A stretch of DNA of 42,559 nt from contig JADFQN010000008.1 of assembly GCA_022561755.1 (NCBI GenBank), positions 1 through 42,559 of the forward strand, given 5' to 3'. Below the pieces are notes generated by a model. That model did no database searches and was not told the DNA's origin. It saw only the letters and a list, made by a program, of their open reading frames with translations. The DNA is from Bacteroidota bacterium (GTDB taxonomy: Bacteria > Bacteroidota > Rhodothermia > Rhodothermales > Rubricoccaceae). The translations under genes and the position numbers were made by a program. Shown one piece after another: positions 7,799 to 15,525 of the stretch. Within the stretch, counting starts at the first letter, position 1; each line of letters opens with the position of its first letter.

Positions 7799-8772
7799 TT
7801 CGCACGCTGCACGAGAGAGCCCACACGCTCAACAAAAAGATCGTCCTGCCTGAAGGCGAGGATCCGCGCACCATCCGAGCTGCCCAAAGGCTGGTGGAGG
7901 AGGGCCTTGCACGCCCCGTACTCCTCGGCCGGCCGGATCGCGTGCGAGAGGTGGCGGATGCGGAGGGAATCGCGCTCCCGCACACGGTACCGATCGTTGA
8001 TCCGGAGACCTCGGAAAAGAGATCGGAATATGCGCAGACATTCTTTCAGCTGCGGAAGCACAAAGGGCTGACGTACGAGCAGGCCCTCGAAACCACAGGC
8101 GATGTGTTGTACTTCGGTGATCTCATGGTGAAAAGGGGAGAGGCCGACGGATGCGTGGCCGGAGCGGCGCATCCCAGCCCGGATGTCGTGCGCGCGGCCA
8201 TCCAGGTGCTGGGTGTGGCGGAGGGCTCGGCGCTGGTTTCGTCGTTCTTCTTGATGGTGCTACCGGACGGGCGGCCGCTCACGTACGCCGACTGCGGTGT
8301 CAACCCAGAACCTGATCCACGCCAATTGGCGTCCATTGGCATCGACGCGGCGATGAACCACCGTTTCCTCACGGGCGAAGAGCCGCGCGTGGCCTTCCTG
8401 TCGTTCTCTACGAAGGGCTCGGCAGATCACGAGGCCGTAGAGATGGTGCAGACGGCCACGCAAATCGCCCGTCAACTTCGCCCCGATCTGCTCATCGACG
8501 GCGAGCTCCAGTTCGATGCCGCGTACGTGCCGAGCGTGGCTGAACGCAAGGCCCCCGGCTCGCCGCTCGAAGGCCTCGCCAACGTGTTCGTCTTCCCCGA
8601 TCTGAACTCCGGCAACATCGGTTACAAGATCACGCAGCGCATCGGTGGGGCGGAAGCCTTCGGCCCCATCCTGCAGGGTCTTGCCGGCGCCGCCAACGAC
8701 CTCTCACGCGGCTGCGACGCCGACGACATAGTCAACGTGGCAGCGATCACGGCGATTCAGGCGCGTACATAG
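7795..8772 (+). CDS. pta: Phosphate acetyltransferase (PTA domain only, short form)
   Basis: A 325-residue protein of the PTA/PTB family, covering the whole catalytic domain: LPEGEDPRTIRAAQRL near the start, GDVLYFGDLMVKRGEADGCV, VFPDLNSGNIGYK, and a C-terminal GLAGAANDLSRGCDADDIVN. It interconverts acetyl-CoA and acetyl phosphate. It lacks the N-terminal DRTGG/regulatory region of the long Pta form. The ATG overlaps the moaE stop (ATGA). There is no ackA next to it. Phosphate butyryltransferase is a less likely alternative, because the C-terminal motif is Pta-like. Confidence 0.9.
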   Translation: MIRTLHERAHTLNKKIVLPEGEDPRTIRAAQRLVEEGLARPVLLGRPDRVREVADAEGIALPHTVPIVDPETSEKRSEYAQTFFQLRKHKGLTYEQALETTGDVLYFGDLMVKRGEADGCVAGAAHPSPDVVRAAIQVLGVAEGSALVSSFFLMVLPDGRPLTYADCGVNPEPDPRQLASIGIDAAMNHRFLTGEEPRVAFLSFSTKGSADHEAVEMVQTATQIARQLRPDLLIDGELQFDAAYVPSVAERKAPGSPLEGLANVFVFPDLNSGNIGYKITQRIGGAEAFGPILQGLAGAANDLSRGCDADDIVNVAAITAIQART

Positions 8773-8854
8773 AGTGTTTTCTTTGCATCTGATCGTTTAG
8801 CCTTGAATGATTGCGCGTCATTTTGTATATAGTACTTATTGTGGAGATTAGTTC

Positions 8855-9028
8855 ATGCGTAAAGTATTCCTACTCTTGGCTCTAGTGGCGGGATTCGGCC
8901 TGATCGCCAGTTGCGACGAGGCCGCTCCCACGGCCGCAGGGCCATGCGCGTCTGCGGAAGTGGGCGATTGGGAGTTTCGATGGAGTCCGAGGCGGGCGGC
9001 ACGGCCAGAGCGTTCACGCAGCGGCTGA
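8855..9028 (+). CDS. Very small lipoprotein, possibly a frameshifted remnant
   Basis: A 57-residue frame starting MRKVFLLLALVAGFGLIASC, a textbook lipoprotein signal with lipobox IASC. It is followed by DEAAPTAAGPCASAEVGDWE and then an Arg-rich stretch ending at TGA. The last part looks like the wrong frame: one base over, the reading MESEAGGTARAFTQRLTLLK ends naturally at 9042. A single indel near 8955-8985 may therefore have broken a slightly longer lipoprotein. Upstream, an AT-rich stretch (8800-8850) could hold its promoter. Confidence 0.5.
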   Translation: MRKVFLLLALVAGFGLIASCDEAAPTAAGPCASAEVGDWEFRWSPRRAARPERSRSG

Positions 9029-9047
9029 CGTTGCTCAAATGAACATG

Positions 9048-9075
9048 TAGGGGCACGACATGTCGTGTCCCTACT
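9048..9075. repeat. Near-perfect 28-bp palindrome, GTAGGG...CCCTAC type (family E)
   Basis: The outer arms GTAGGGGCACGACA and TGTCGTGTCCCTAC are complementary except at one position. It sits between the tiny lipoprotein and the amidohydrolase gene. The same design (a palindromic core bounded by CTAC/GTAG) appears at 20383-20402 and, as half-sites GACGTCCCTACG, in the array before pyrF. It could fold as a hairpin in RNA. Confidence 0.7.
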
Positions 9076-9097
9076 CGCGAGGGCGTAGCTTCCTCGC

Positions 9098-9907
9098 ATG
9101 CGCATCTCCCTCCTCCAATTCAGCCCCGACTACCTTCAGACGGAACGCAATCTGAACACCGTGGAGGCCCTTCTGGGGGACATGGACGCTGATCTCATCG
9201 TCCTTCCAGAGTTCTTTGCGACCGGCTATTTCTTCAAGTCCACGGAGGACGTGCGGGCCGCTGCGGAACCCATCCCGGACGGGCCGACCGCCCAGCGCCT
9301 CAACGCATGGGCGAAAGCCTCCGGCGCCACATTCGTGGCCGGGCTTCCGGAGGAAACGGAGGACGGCGCCCTCTTCAACAGCGCCGTTGTGGTCACGCCG
9401 CGCGGGTGGCTGGGCACGTACCGAAAGACGCACCTCTTCTACGAGGAGAAGCTGCACTTCGCGCCCGGCGACTCGGGATTCCCCGTGTTCACCGTCACGC
9501 ACAGGGCAGGAGAGGCCTACCGGCTCGGCGTGATGATCTGCTTCGACTGGTACTTCCCCGAGGCCGCGCGGTCGCTGGCGCTAGCCGGCGCCGACGTGAT
9601 CGCCCATCCCTCCAACCTCGTGCGGCCCGACTGCCCGCGATCCATGCCCATCCGCGCGCTCGAAAACCACGTGTTCACGGCCACGGCCAACCGGATTGGC
9701 ACGGAGACGAAAGGGGAGGAAGTGCTCACGTTCATCGGCCAGAGTCTCATCTGCGATCCAAACGGACAGGTGCTGGCCTCAGCCTCCCGTGCCGAAACCG
9801 AGCTTCTCTCGGCAGAGATCGACCCTGCCGAGGCGCGCGATCGCCAACTCACGGTGCACAATCACCTGTTCGAGGATCGGCGGCCGGCAATGTACGCGTT
9901 GGATTAG
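9098..9907 (+). CDS. Carbon-nitrogen hydrolase (nitrilase superfamily amidase)
   Basis: A 269-residue single-domain nitrilase-fold enzyme with the catalytic triad Glu38 (VLPEFF), Lys110 (YRKTHLF) and Cys148 (VMICFDWYFPE). It would hydrolyse an amide or carbamoyl substrate in the cytoplasm; the exact substrate (omega-amidase, carbamoylputrescine or similar) cannot be assigned. The start MRISLLQFSPDY is the usual N-terminal beta strand of the family. It is transcribed alone, facing a convergent lipoprotein gene only 9 bp away, with no terminator in between. Confidence 0.9.
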   Translation: MRISLLQFSPDYLQTERNLNTVEALLGDMDADLIVLPEFFATGYFFKSTEDVRAAAEPIPDGPTAQRLNAWAKASGATFVAGLPEETEDGALFNSAVVVTPRGWLGTYRKTHLFYEEKLHFAPGDSGFPVFTVTHRAGEAYRLGVMICFDWYFPEAARSLALAGADVIAHPSNLVRPDCPRSMPIRALENHVFTATANRIGTETKGEEVLTFIGQSLICDPNGQVLASASRAETELLSAEIDPAEARDRQLTVHNHLFEDRRPAMYALD

Positions 9908-9916
9908 GACTGGGTG

Positions 9917-10357
9917 TCAGTCGAGGCGTTCGAAGCCGTCCACGCCGTAGGAGATCTCATCATCCGAGACTTCCTGCACGTAGTCGATGGAGATAGATGT
10001 GGGGTAGCCCAGCAACGCGGCGTATTCCACTAGCACCTGATCGGCATTCTGTGCGTAGGCCTGCGCAAGCACATCAAACAAATCGTCCATGGTCTTTCCA
10101 ATGCTCCCGCCACCGCCTGAGGATTGGACACCAGGTATACGGGTTGTATTCACCACGACGCTGTTTCGGACTTCAACATCAAACCTTCCGGTCTCGCCAC
10201 AAAAGCAAATGACGGTGAGCTTGTAATTGTAGTCCGAGATTCCGGCGCGCGCCCAGTTTGCGCGCGCGTTGTCGAGTTCGCTGCTGTCAGAATCGCCAAA
10301 CAGAGAGCAGCCCGAGAACAGCAACAACGTGAGTGTTATGAAGGGGATACGTAGCAT
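9917..10357 (-). CDS. DUF6174-like lipoprotein
   Basis: A 146-residue secreted lipoprotein: MLRIPFITLTLLLFSGCSLF with lipobox FSGC. The mature part has the pattern NWARAGISDYNYKLTVICFC, a GGGGSIGKTMDDLFDVL region and a C-terminal GYPTSISIDYVQEVSDDEISY, which I recognise as the layout of DUF6174 proteins. The function of that family is unknown. I chose the ATG at 10357 because the longer frame adds 13 residues before the signal peptide. The family C element lies about 50 bp upstream. Confidence 0.75.
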   Translation of the reverse strand: MLRIPFITLTLLLFSGCSLFGDSDSSELDNARANWARAGISDYNYKLTVICFCGETGRFDVEVRNSVVVNTTRIPGVQSSGGGGSIGKTMDDLFDVLAQAYAQNADQVLVEYAALLGYPTSISIDYVQEVSDDEISYGVDGFERLD

Positions 10358-10405
10358 GACTTTGTACTTTGTTTGAGGAAGCCCGCCGGCAAACACAAGA
10401 TGCGC

Positions 10406-10580
10406 GGGCGTGTTAATAGTTAGCGAGTTGACGTGAGTTCGAGGACCCCGCAGTATTGCGGGGAGGCCGATTCCAGGCGCGTGACGAGTGCGATGCTGAT
10501 GTATTGGACGAGGAGCGCAACGACGAAGCGGTCCAGAACGGCCCGAAATCGCCCGAAGTGATAAACTGTTAATACGCCTA
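10406..10580. mobile_element. Miniature inverted-repeat element, family C, copy 2
   Basis: A 175-bp relative of the element at 2252. The left end is GGGCGTGTTAATAGTTAGC; the right end on the other strand is TAGGCGTATTAACAGTTTAT. The interior carries the palindrome CCCCGCAGTATTGCGGGG (10446-10463) followed by GAGGCCG, as in copy 1. Its right-end TAG is the stop codon of purC. No open frame of interest. Confidence 0.7.
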
Positions 10581-11540
10581 GTTCAGAACGACTTCAAGGG
10601 CAATCTCAATGCGCCGAATCGGGTCTTCACTCAAATCCGGCTCGAACGCTCGGCCCGTCACATTCTCGTACAACTCCACGTAGCGCTCGGCGATCTGCCG
10701 AACGAACTCCGGAGGGAGGTCGGGGAGAACCTGCCCGTCTTTTCCCTGAAACCCGTGGTCCATCAGCCACTCACGGACGAACTCCTTGGATAGCTGCCGC
10801 TGAGGCTCACCACGCTCCAGCCGCCCATTGTAGCCCTCAGCGTAGTAAAACCGTGAGGAATCCGGCGTATGGACCTCGTCAATCACGAGCAGTCTTCCAT
10901 CCGGCGCGCGGCCGAACTCGTACTTCGTGTCCACGAGAATGAGGCCCCGCCCGGCTGCCAGCTCGGTTCCTCGTGCAAAGAGGCGCAGAGCCATGCTCGC
11001 GGCTTCTTCCAGTGTTTCGGCATCGAGAATCCCACTTTCGAGGATTTCTGTACGTGAGATGTCCTCGTCGTGGCCCTCTTCGGGTTTGGTGGCCGGGGTG
11101 AGGATGGGCCGGGGCAGCTGCTCGCTTTCTCTGAGGCCATCCGGGAGCGCTTCACCGCATAACGTCCGGCCGCCATCACGGTAGACACGCCACGCATGGC
11201 CGGCCAGATAGCCCCTCACCACGAACTCGATGGGCAGCGCGTCGCATTCAATAGCAACCGACACGTTCGGATCGGGAACGTCCAAAAGGTGGTTGGGGAC
11301 AATGTCTTCCGTTTGCTCAAGAAAGAACGCGGCCAGACGATTTAGCACCTGGCCTTTTAAGGGAATAGCCTGCCGTAAAATATGGTCGAAGGCAGAGATA
11401 CGATCCGACGTGATTAGAATCACACGTCCATCGCCGGGTCGGTACACATCGCGCACCTTCCCTCTGTAGCGCTTGCCGAGGTGCTCGAACTGCGTTTCGC
11501 GGAGGGGAGGGGGCAGGGGAGAGGGGAGGCGTGTGGGCAT
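10578..11540 (-). CDS. purC: Phosphoribosylaminoimidazole-succinocarboxamide synthase (SAICAR synthetase)
   Basis: Catalyses ATP-dependent condensation of CAIR with aspartate in purine synthesis. The 320-residue protein has the ATP-grasp-like family motifs: RGKVRDVYRPGDGRVILITSDRISAFDHIL at 24-53, IEFVVRGYLAGHAWRVYRDG, LILVDTKYEFGRAPDGRLLVIDEVHTPDSSRF and LSKEFVREWL. The length is that of the longer yeast/Bacteroidota type rather than the 237-residue E. coli enzyme. The ATG follows a Pro-rich start. The stop TAG is shared with the end of the downstream family C element. The gene is divergent from the ABC ATPase. Confidence 0.95.
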   Translation of the reverse strand: MPTRLPSPLPPPLRETQFEHLGKRYRGKVRDVYRPGDGRVILITSDRISAFDHILRQAIPLKGQVLNRLAAFFLEQTEDIVPNHLLDVPDPNVSVAIECDALPIEFVVRGYLAGHAWRVYRDGGRTLCGEALPDGLRESEQLPRPILTPATKPEEGHDEDISRTEILESGILDAETLEEAASMALRLFARGTELAAGRGLILVDTKYEFGRAPDGRLLVIDEVHTPDSSRFYYAEGYNGRLERGEPQRQLSKEFVREWLMDHGFQGKDGQVLPDLPPEFVRQIAERYVELYENVTGRAFEPDLSEDPIRRIEIALEVVLN

Positions 11541-11606
11541 GCCGGGAATCTAACCTTCAGCGATTCTGCGCGTCTATCTTCGGCCGTTCCAAACCCGCCC
11601 TGATTG

Positions 11607-12299
11607 ATGGCCCGGATCGTATTCGACAAGGTTTCCAAAGTCTACGGCAACGGCACGCGGGCCTTGAACGGCCTCGACCTTACCGTAGAAGACGGCGAGT
11701 TCGTCGTCGTCACGGGGCCATCGGGAAGTGGAAAAACCACGCTGCTGCGGTTGATTGCAGGACTTGAGATCCCTACGGAAGGTGGCCTGTCTATCGACGG
11801 CACGAATGTCGCTGGCGCTCCGCCCGAAGAGCGCAACGTGGCCATGGTCTTTCAGAACTACGCTCTCTATCCGCACCTGTCGGTGTTCGAAAACATGGCG
11901 TTCGGTATTCGGTTGGCGAAATTGTCCGCGGAGGTCATCAAGCAGCGTGTAAAGGAAGCCGCAACCCTTTTACAGCTTGGCGACGTGCTCGATCATGCTC
12001 CCCGAGACCTCTCCGGGGGCCAGCGCCAGCGTGTGGCCGTTGGAAGGGCGCTCGTCCGTGAACCGCGAATCTTCCTGTTTGATGAGCCCTTGTCAAACCT
12101 CGATGCCGCATTGCGGGCGCATCTGAGGGCGGTTATCCGCAACCGCCACGAGGAAACCGGAGCAACTACCGTCTACGTTACGCACACTGCGGCAGAGGCT
12201 GCTGAAGCCGGCGACCGGATCGTAGAGCTTCGGGATGGTTGCCTCGTGGAAAATTCCGGCGTTGCAGGCCTCGAGTCTGTCGGGTTTATGGGATCGTAG
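11607..12299 (+). CDS. ABC transporter ATP-binding protein (MalK/UgpC-like NBD), 3' end inside a miniature element
   Basis: A 230-residue ATPase with Walker A GPSGSGKT (37-44), Q-loop Gln83, signature LSGGQRQRVA (135-144), Walker B IFLFDEP (155-161) and H-loop His193. The sequence (NVAMVFQNYALYPHLSVFENMAFGIRL) is closest to importer ATPases of the MalK/UgpC group, which normally carry a further 120-residue TOBE regulatory domain. Here the frame stops after GCLVENSGVAG, and the last nine codons plus the stop lie in a family A element. The catalytic core is intact. No permease genes adjoin. ATG 11607 was chosen over the TTG one codon earlier. Confidence 0.85.
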   Translation: MARIVFDKVSKVYGNGTRALNGLDLTVEDGEFVVVTGPSGSGKTTLLRLIAGLEIPTEGGLSIDGTNVAGAPPEERNVAMVFQNYALYPHLSVFENMAFGIRLAKLSAEVIKQRVKEAATLLQLGDVLDHAPRDLSGGQRQRVAVGRALVREPRIFLFDEPLSNLDAALRAHLRAVIRNRHEETGATTVYVTHTAAEAAEAGDRIVELRDGCLVENSGVAGLESVGFMGS

Positions 12300-12437
12300 C
12301 AAGACCAATGGGAAATCGAGACCATTTTCTCGGCCTTTTGAGGCGTCCCGCAGTACTGCGGATAACGAAAAAGAGCGCGGTAATGGGCCGATTAGCCACC
12401 GTCGTAGTAGAATCATCCTAAATCCGCCAGCCTCCTG
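12270..12437. mobile_element. Miniature inverted-repeat element, family A, copy 2
   Basis: A diverged copy in the same orientation as 41711-41876. GAGTCTGTCGGGTTTATGGG at the left matches GAGCCTGTCTGATTAAGGGG, and the right end CCGCCAGCCTCCTGG matches the other copies. Shared interior words include TTGAGGCG, AACGAAAAAGA and AATGGGCCGATT. Uniquely it carries CCGCAGTACTGCGG (12348-12361), the palindrome of family C. It overlaps the 3' end of the ABC ATPase gene. The rest of the spacer up to 12644 shows no gene. Confidence 0.72.
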
Positions 12438-12644
12438 GAGCGCAGATTTTCTTATACCACGTAAGAACACGTTCGTACGGTTCGTTACGGGTGCGTTAAC
12501 GGCTCAGGCCTCACTCCATCCGGCCTGCGTACGAGAAGCATTCTACGCGGCACTTGCCGCAAACCACCGTTTTCTCTTATTTAGTGGCGTCGGATGGATT
12601 GTCCGGCTCGAGCTTCACCCAAACAATCACCCACCCCTAGAACC

Positions 12645-12887
12645 ATGAAGAACGCACTTTTGCGCGGTCTCGTCATCTGCGGACTCAGCCTTGGCCTCGT
12701 GGCCTTGTCTGCGTGCGCGGAACAGAGCGAGGTTGAACCGACGCCGACCGAAGAGCCCGTCATCGACGACGAGCCTGACGTCATTGAAGAGGAACCAATG
12801 ATGGACGACTCGACCATGGCCGACTCCACAATGATGGAGGAACCCATGGAAGAAGAGAGCGCTGAAGGCGACGCACCCGCCGAATAA
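12645..12887 (+). CDS. Small acidic lipoprotein
   Basis: An 80-residue protein: signal MKNALLRGLVICGLSLGLVA, lipobox LSAC at about 22-25, then a mature part made almost only of Glu, Asp, Pro, Thr and Met (EVEPTPTEEPVIDDE, MMDDSTMADSTMMEEP). It is probably disordered and strongly negative on the outer membrane or periplasmic face. It has no recognisable fold. The ATG at 12645 follows CCCCTAGAACC with no strong ribosome-binding site. A clear hairpin terminator follows. Confidence 0.72.
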   Translation: MKNALLRGLVICGLSLGLVALSACAEQSEVEPTPTEEPVIDDEPDVIEEEPMMDDSTMADSTMMEEPMEEESAEGDAPAE

Positions 12888-12905
12888 GCGTCTCTCGCTT
12901 CGATT

Positions 12906-12943
12906 AAAGAGCCGCTGCACCTCGCGTGTGGCGGCTCTTTTTT
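12906..12943 (+). terminator. Rho-independent terminator after the acidic lipoprotein gene
   Basis: The stem AAAGAGCCGC (12906-12915) pairs with GCGGCTCTTT (12931-12940) around a 15-base loop and is followed by a run of T. It lies 18 bp after the stop codon. Because the stem begins with AAA it may also terminate the recombinase gene coming from the other side. Confidence 0.85.
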
Positions 12944-12973
12944 GATGTCTGGAGAAACCGTGCCCAAGCCGCT

Positions 12974-13900
12974 TTAGACAGCCAGATAGCGCGCCGATGA
13001 GTCATCGGGACGGGCGTGGGTGTATTTGCTTGTCGTGGCCAACGATTTGTGTCCCAGAGTTTCCTTTACAAGATGCGCTGGAGCGCCGTGGTCGAGGGCG
13101 TGAGAGGCATGCGCATGCCGGAGCCAATGAGGGGAAATTGCTTTTTCAAGCCCTGCTCGCTTGGCCGCCGTCTTTACTACACGCCACATTTGTTGCCTAG
13201 AAAGCGCGCCGCCTTTGCGGGATCGGAAAACAGCGTCGTTTGCCGATCCATGCCCACAGCTAAGTTCATCTGTTTTGAGCTTATCCATAGCCTCCCACGT
13301 GTCAGCCGAAAGCAGAATGGATCTTGTTTTTTCACCTTTCCCCAAGAGTACAACCTGGCCGACAGGCCTTCCGTTTTCCTTTCCACGCTCCTGAACAGCT
13401 TTCCAATTGAGACTTGCTAGTTCTGAAACACGAGCCCCCGAAGCATAAAAAAGCCTGAGGAGAACTGCGTTGCGAAAGTTCTCTTCATGAACGAGAATAC
13501 ATTGTACGTCCGGTTCCGAGAGAATGCGTTCGGCAAGACGATCCGGAACCTTAGGTGTGGATACAGCGGCACCAACATTGTACGTCAGGTAACCGATCCG
13601 GTGGCCGAAACTGAAGAGACTCTTTAGCGCGGCAAGCTTGCGGGCAATTGTGGCAGGTACAAGGCCAGAAGCTTCAAGATGATCGGCCCAGTCCCAGAAG
13701 TGTTGCAATTTGACCCGACCAAGCGGCAGATCAACATTGTCGACAAACTGCGTTATATCCCGCCCGTAAGCTTCCTGTGTATTCGGACTCTTCCCACGAA
13801 GCCAAAGATTGATGAGGTGGATGTCGTCGTCTGCCTGTGAGGCTACTGGTTGCGCTTGAGAACGGCGATCGGGATCGTTATAAACTGCTATCTTGTCCAT
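12974..13900 (-). CDS. Tyrosine recombinase/integrase (Xer-like), minus strand
   Basis: A 308-residue site-specific recombinase. The N-terminal SAM-like core-binding domain spans about 27-110 (INLWLRGKSPNTQEAYGRDI). The catalytic domain has the full set of residues: Arg157 (SGARVSEL), Lys188 (GKGEKTR), His258 and Arg261 (HWLRHAHASH), His284 (LGHKSL) and nucleophile Tyr293 (TSKYTH). The start MDKIAVYN (13900) is chosen because longer starts overlap a promoter-region dyad. Base composition is lower in GC than in the neighbours. It is divergent from the hypothetical/recombinase operon and may be an integrase of an old element or a Xer paralogue. Confidence 0.9.
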   Translation of the reverse strand: MDKIAVYNDPDRRSQAQPVASQADDDIHLINLWLRGKSPNTQEAYGRDITQFVDNVDLPLGRVKLQHFWDWADHLEASGLVPATIARKLAALKSLFSFGHRIGYLTYNVGAAVSTPKVPDRLAERILSEPDVQCILVHEENFRNAVLLRLFYASGARVSELASLNWKAVQERGKENGRPVGQVVLLGKGEKTRSILLSADTWEAMDKLKTDELSCGHGSANDAVFRSRKGGALSRQQMWRVVKTAAKRAGLEKAISPHWLRHAHASHALDHGAPAHLVKETLGHKSLATTSKYTHARPDDSSARYLAV

Positions 13901-13928
13901 TTGCGAGGATTCTTGATCAACCGAATGA

Positions 13929-13948
13929 AACATAAGGTTAATTATGTT
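13929..13948. promoter_or_regulatory. Dyad AACATAA-N6-TTATGTT in the divergent spacer
   Basis: A perfect 7-bp inverted repeat with a 6-bp spacer in the 108-bp AT-rich region between the two divergent recombinase transcription units. The geometry fits either an operator or a tyrosine-recombinase core site (two inverted arms with a 6-8 bp crossover region). It overlaps an alternative upstream start of the minus-strand recombinase. Function is inferred from position only. Confidence 0.4.
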
Positions 13949-14008
13949 ACATTGCAAATCAGCTCTTCAGAGAGCGGCATCTAGCGGCCCAGCCCACATT
14001 CCTTTTCG

Positions 14009-14587
14009 ATGCAGAGCACCGTTGCCGGCCTCGCTGTTTCCAGTGCTGTCCATGATATGTTTGTGCGAGAGCCTGGATGGGGTTCAGTATTGGGTGAGAT
14101 CGTTTCGCGCATGAACACTGGGTACTATGATCAAGCCCTGGTCGACACTGTAGTGCAGAACTACGACGAGAAAGCACCATACACGGTCTATGAGGCCTAT
14201 TGCTTCGGCAGCATCATGACCGACCTCAGTGTAGGTCGTATCCTAAAGGCCGAAATCCAACTTGAAGGGTTTCCAGGGCCAAATGAGCATGTTGAACACA
14301 ACCAGAGCCTCCTAGACGATCTTCCTGCACCGTTCTATGGTGTCTTTCATGGGAACATGGATGATTCAGATGGTCACGTTGAGTGGTCTATACCGCTGCA
14401 GTTTGGACAAGCAGTGCCTGACGCGGGAATTCGCACTGGAAAGGTGCCCGCATGTAAAGTCCCGCTGGAAGTAGGTACAACGCATGCGTGGACTACGTGG
14501 TATCACCTTGCTTTCAATCTTGGGGTTGCACGCGTGCCATACAACTCAAATAGGATGACCATCATGTTTCGAGTAAGTGAAATATGA
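14009..14587 (+). CDS. Unrecognised protein translationally coupled to a tyrosine recombinase
   Basis: A 192-residue soluble protein that I cannot place in any family. It has no signal peptide or membrane segment. It is rich in aromatic residues and His (HVEHNQSLLDDLPAPFYGVFHGNMDDSDGHVEW), has two cysteines, and ends with a beta-like RMTIMFRVSEI. Codon use is more AT-rich than in the surrounding genes. Its TGA overlaps the recombinase ATG (ATGA at 14584-14587), so the two proteins are made together. It may be a DNA-binding or directionality partner, or simply a passenger; the sequence does not decide this. Confidence 0.7.
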   Translation: MQSTVAGLAVSSAVHDMFVREPGWGSVLGEIVSRMNTGYYDQALVDTVVQNYDEKAPYTVYEAYCFGSIMTDLSVGRILKAEIQLEGFPGPNEHVEHNQSLLDDLPAPFYGVFHGNMDDSDGHVEWSIPLQFGQAVPDAGIRTGKVPACKVPLEVGTTHAWTTWYHLAFNLGVARVPYNSNRMTIMFRVSEI

Positions 14588-15525
14588 GGGAGACAGATCG
14601 ACAGGCAAACCTGCTTGCCACCTATCTCGATAGCCTTAGATCCGCAAATACAATACGCGCATACCGAGGTGATCTTAAGGGTTTCTTTGGCACTGACACG
14701 ATTACTGAAGGAATCGTGCAAGCCGTGTCACCTGATGATGTGGACGAGTACCAAAAGGAAGCTGGGAGTCAGAATGTAAAAGCTTCGACTATGCAGCGGC
14801 GACTGGCTTCCTTGCGGTCGTTTTTCGCATGGCTTGTGTCAATGGACATATTAGAAAGCAATCCAGTTGGCATTGACTCAGGTCTTCATCGCCACCTGCC
14901 TCGCCTTGATCCAAAGAACACAACCATAGCAAGTCTCACTCGGAATGAAACGGAACAGCTCTTGGACGCTGTAGATCTATCCGAATCATCTGGCCTGCGT
15001 GACAAAACGCTACTTCTCGTCCTCCTGCACTGCGTTCTTCGCCGCTCGGAAGCCCGCGCGATGGACTTTGAGCACTTGAGAAAGGTTGATCGATATTGGG
15101 TGCTCGATCTTCCGTTTACCAAAGGCGGCACGGATCAGTATATCAAAGTGCCGGAGCACGTAGCCGAGGCCATTCTAGCTCACAAGAAACACTATGCATA
15201 CACCTCAGGCCCGGTCTGGCGCTCGCTGAGCCGCAACAGCTACGGCAAGCGGCTCTCAACCACATCGATTTACACGATCGTTCGCAAGACGGCAGAGCGC
15301 GCCGGTATCACCGCGCGGGTTGGCGCCCACACACTCCGCCATACGGGCTGCACACTGGCCATCGAATCGGGAGCGTCGTTGCAGCAGGTTCAGGCGCACG
15401 CGCGGCACAAAAACCTCGAAACGACGATGATCTACGTGCATCAGCGCGACAAGCTGAGCGACAGCGCGGCCGATTACATCGACGTGAGCAGCCGGGATCT
15501 GAACAGCTCGCAGGCGGACGAGTGA
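14584..15525 (+). CDS. Tyrosine recombinase/integrase (XerC/XerD-like), plus strand
   Basis: A 313-residue recombinase with core-binding domain at about 7-95 (LLATYLDSLRSANTIRAYRGDL) and a complete catalytic set: Arg153 (CVLRRSEAR), Lys180 (PFTKGG), His249 and Arg252 (AHTLRHTG), His275 (ARHKNLETT) and Tyr284 (IYVHQ). It differs clearly from the minus-strand recombinase. It overlaps the gene before it by ATGA and the lycopene cyclase after it by GTGA. The first half is AT-richer than the second. It could be a chromosomal Xer enzyme or an element integrase captured upstream of crtY. Confidence 0.9.
   Translation: MRETDRQANLLATYLDSLRSANTIRAYRGDLKGFFGTDTITEGIVQAVSPDDVDEYQKEAGSQNVKASTMQRRLASLRSFFAWLVSMDILESNPVGIDSGLHRHLPRLDPKNTTIASLTRNETEQLLDAVDLSESSGLRDKTLLLVLLHCVLRRSEARAMDFEHLRKVDRYWVLDLPFTKGGTDQYIKVPEHVAEAILAHKKHYAYTSGPVWRSLSRNSYGKRLSTTSIYTIVRKTAERAGITARVGAHTLRHTGCTLAIESGASLQQVQAHARHKNLETTMIYVHQRDKLSDSAADYIDVSSRDLNSSQADE

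Noticed and set aside
8046-8475. Minus-strand frames opposite pta
   Set aside because: Antisense shadows of a complete Pta domain.
15096-15521. Upstream extension of the lycopene cyclase frame
   Set aside because: It is a shadow of the recombinase catalytic domain; the GTG at 15522 gives the normal family length and overlaps the recombinase stop.
12974-15525. Integron (IntI plus cassettes)
   Set aside because: Neither recombinase shows an IntI-type extra patch that I can see, and no attC-like array follows.
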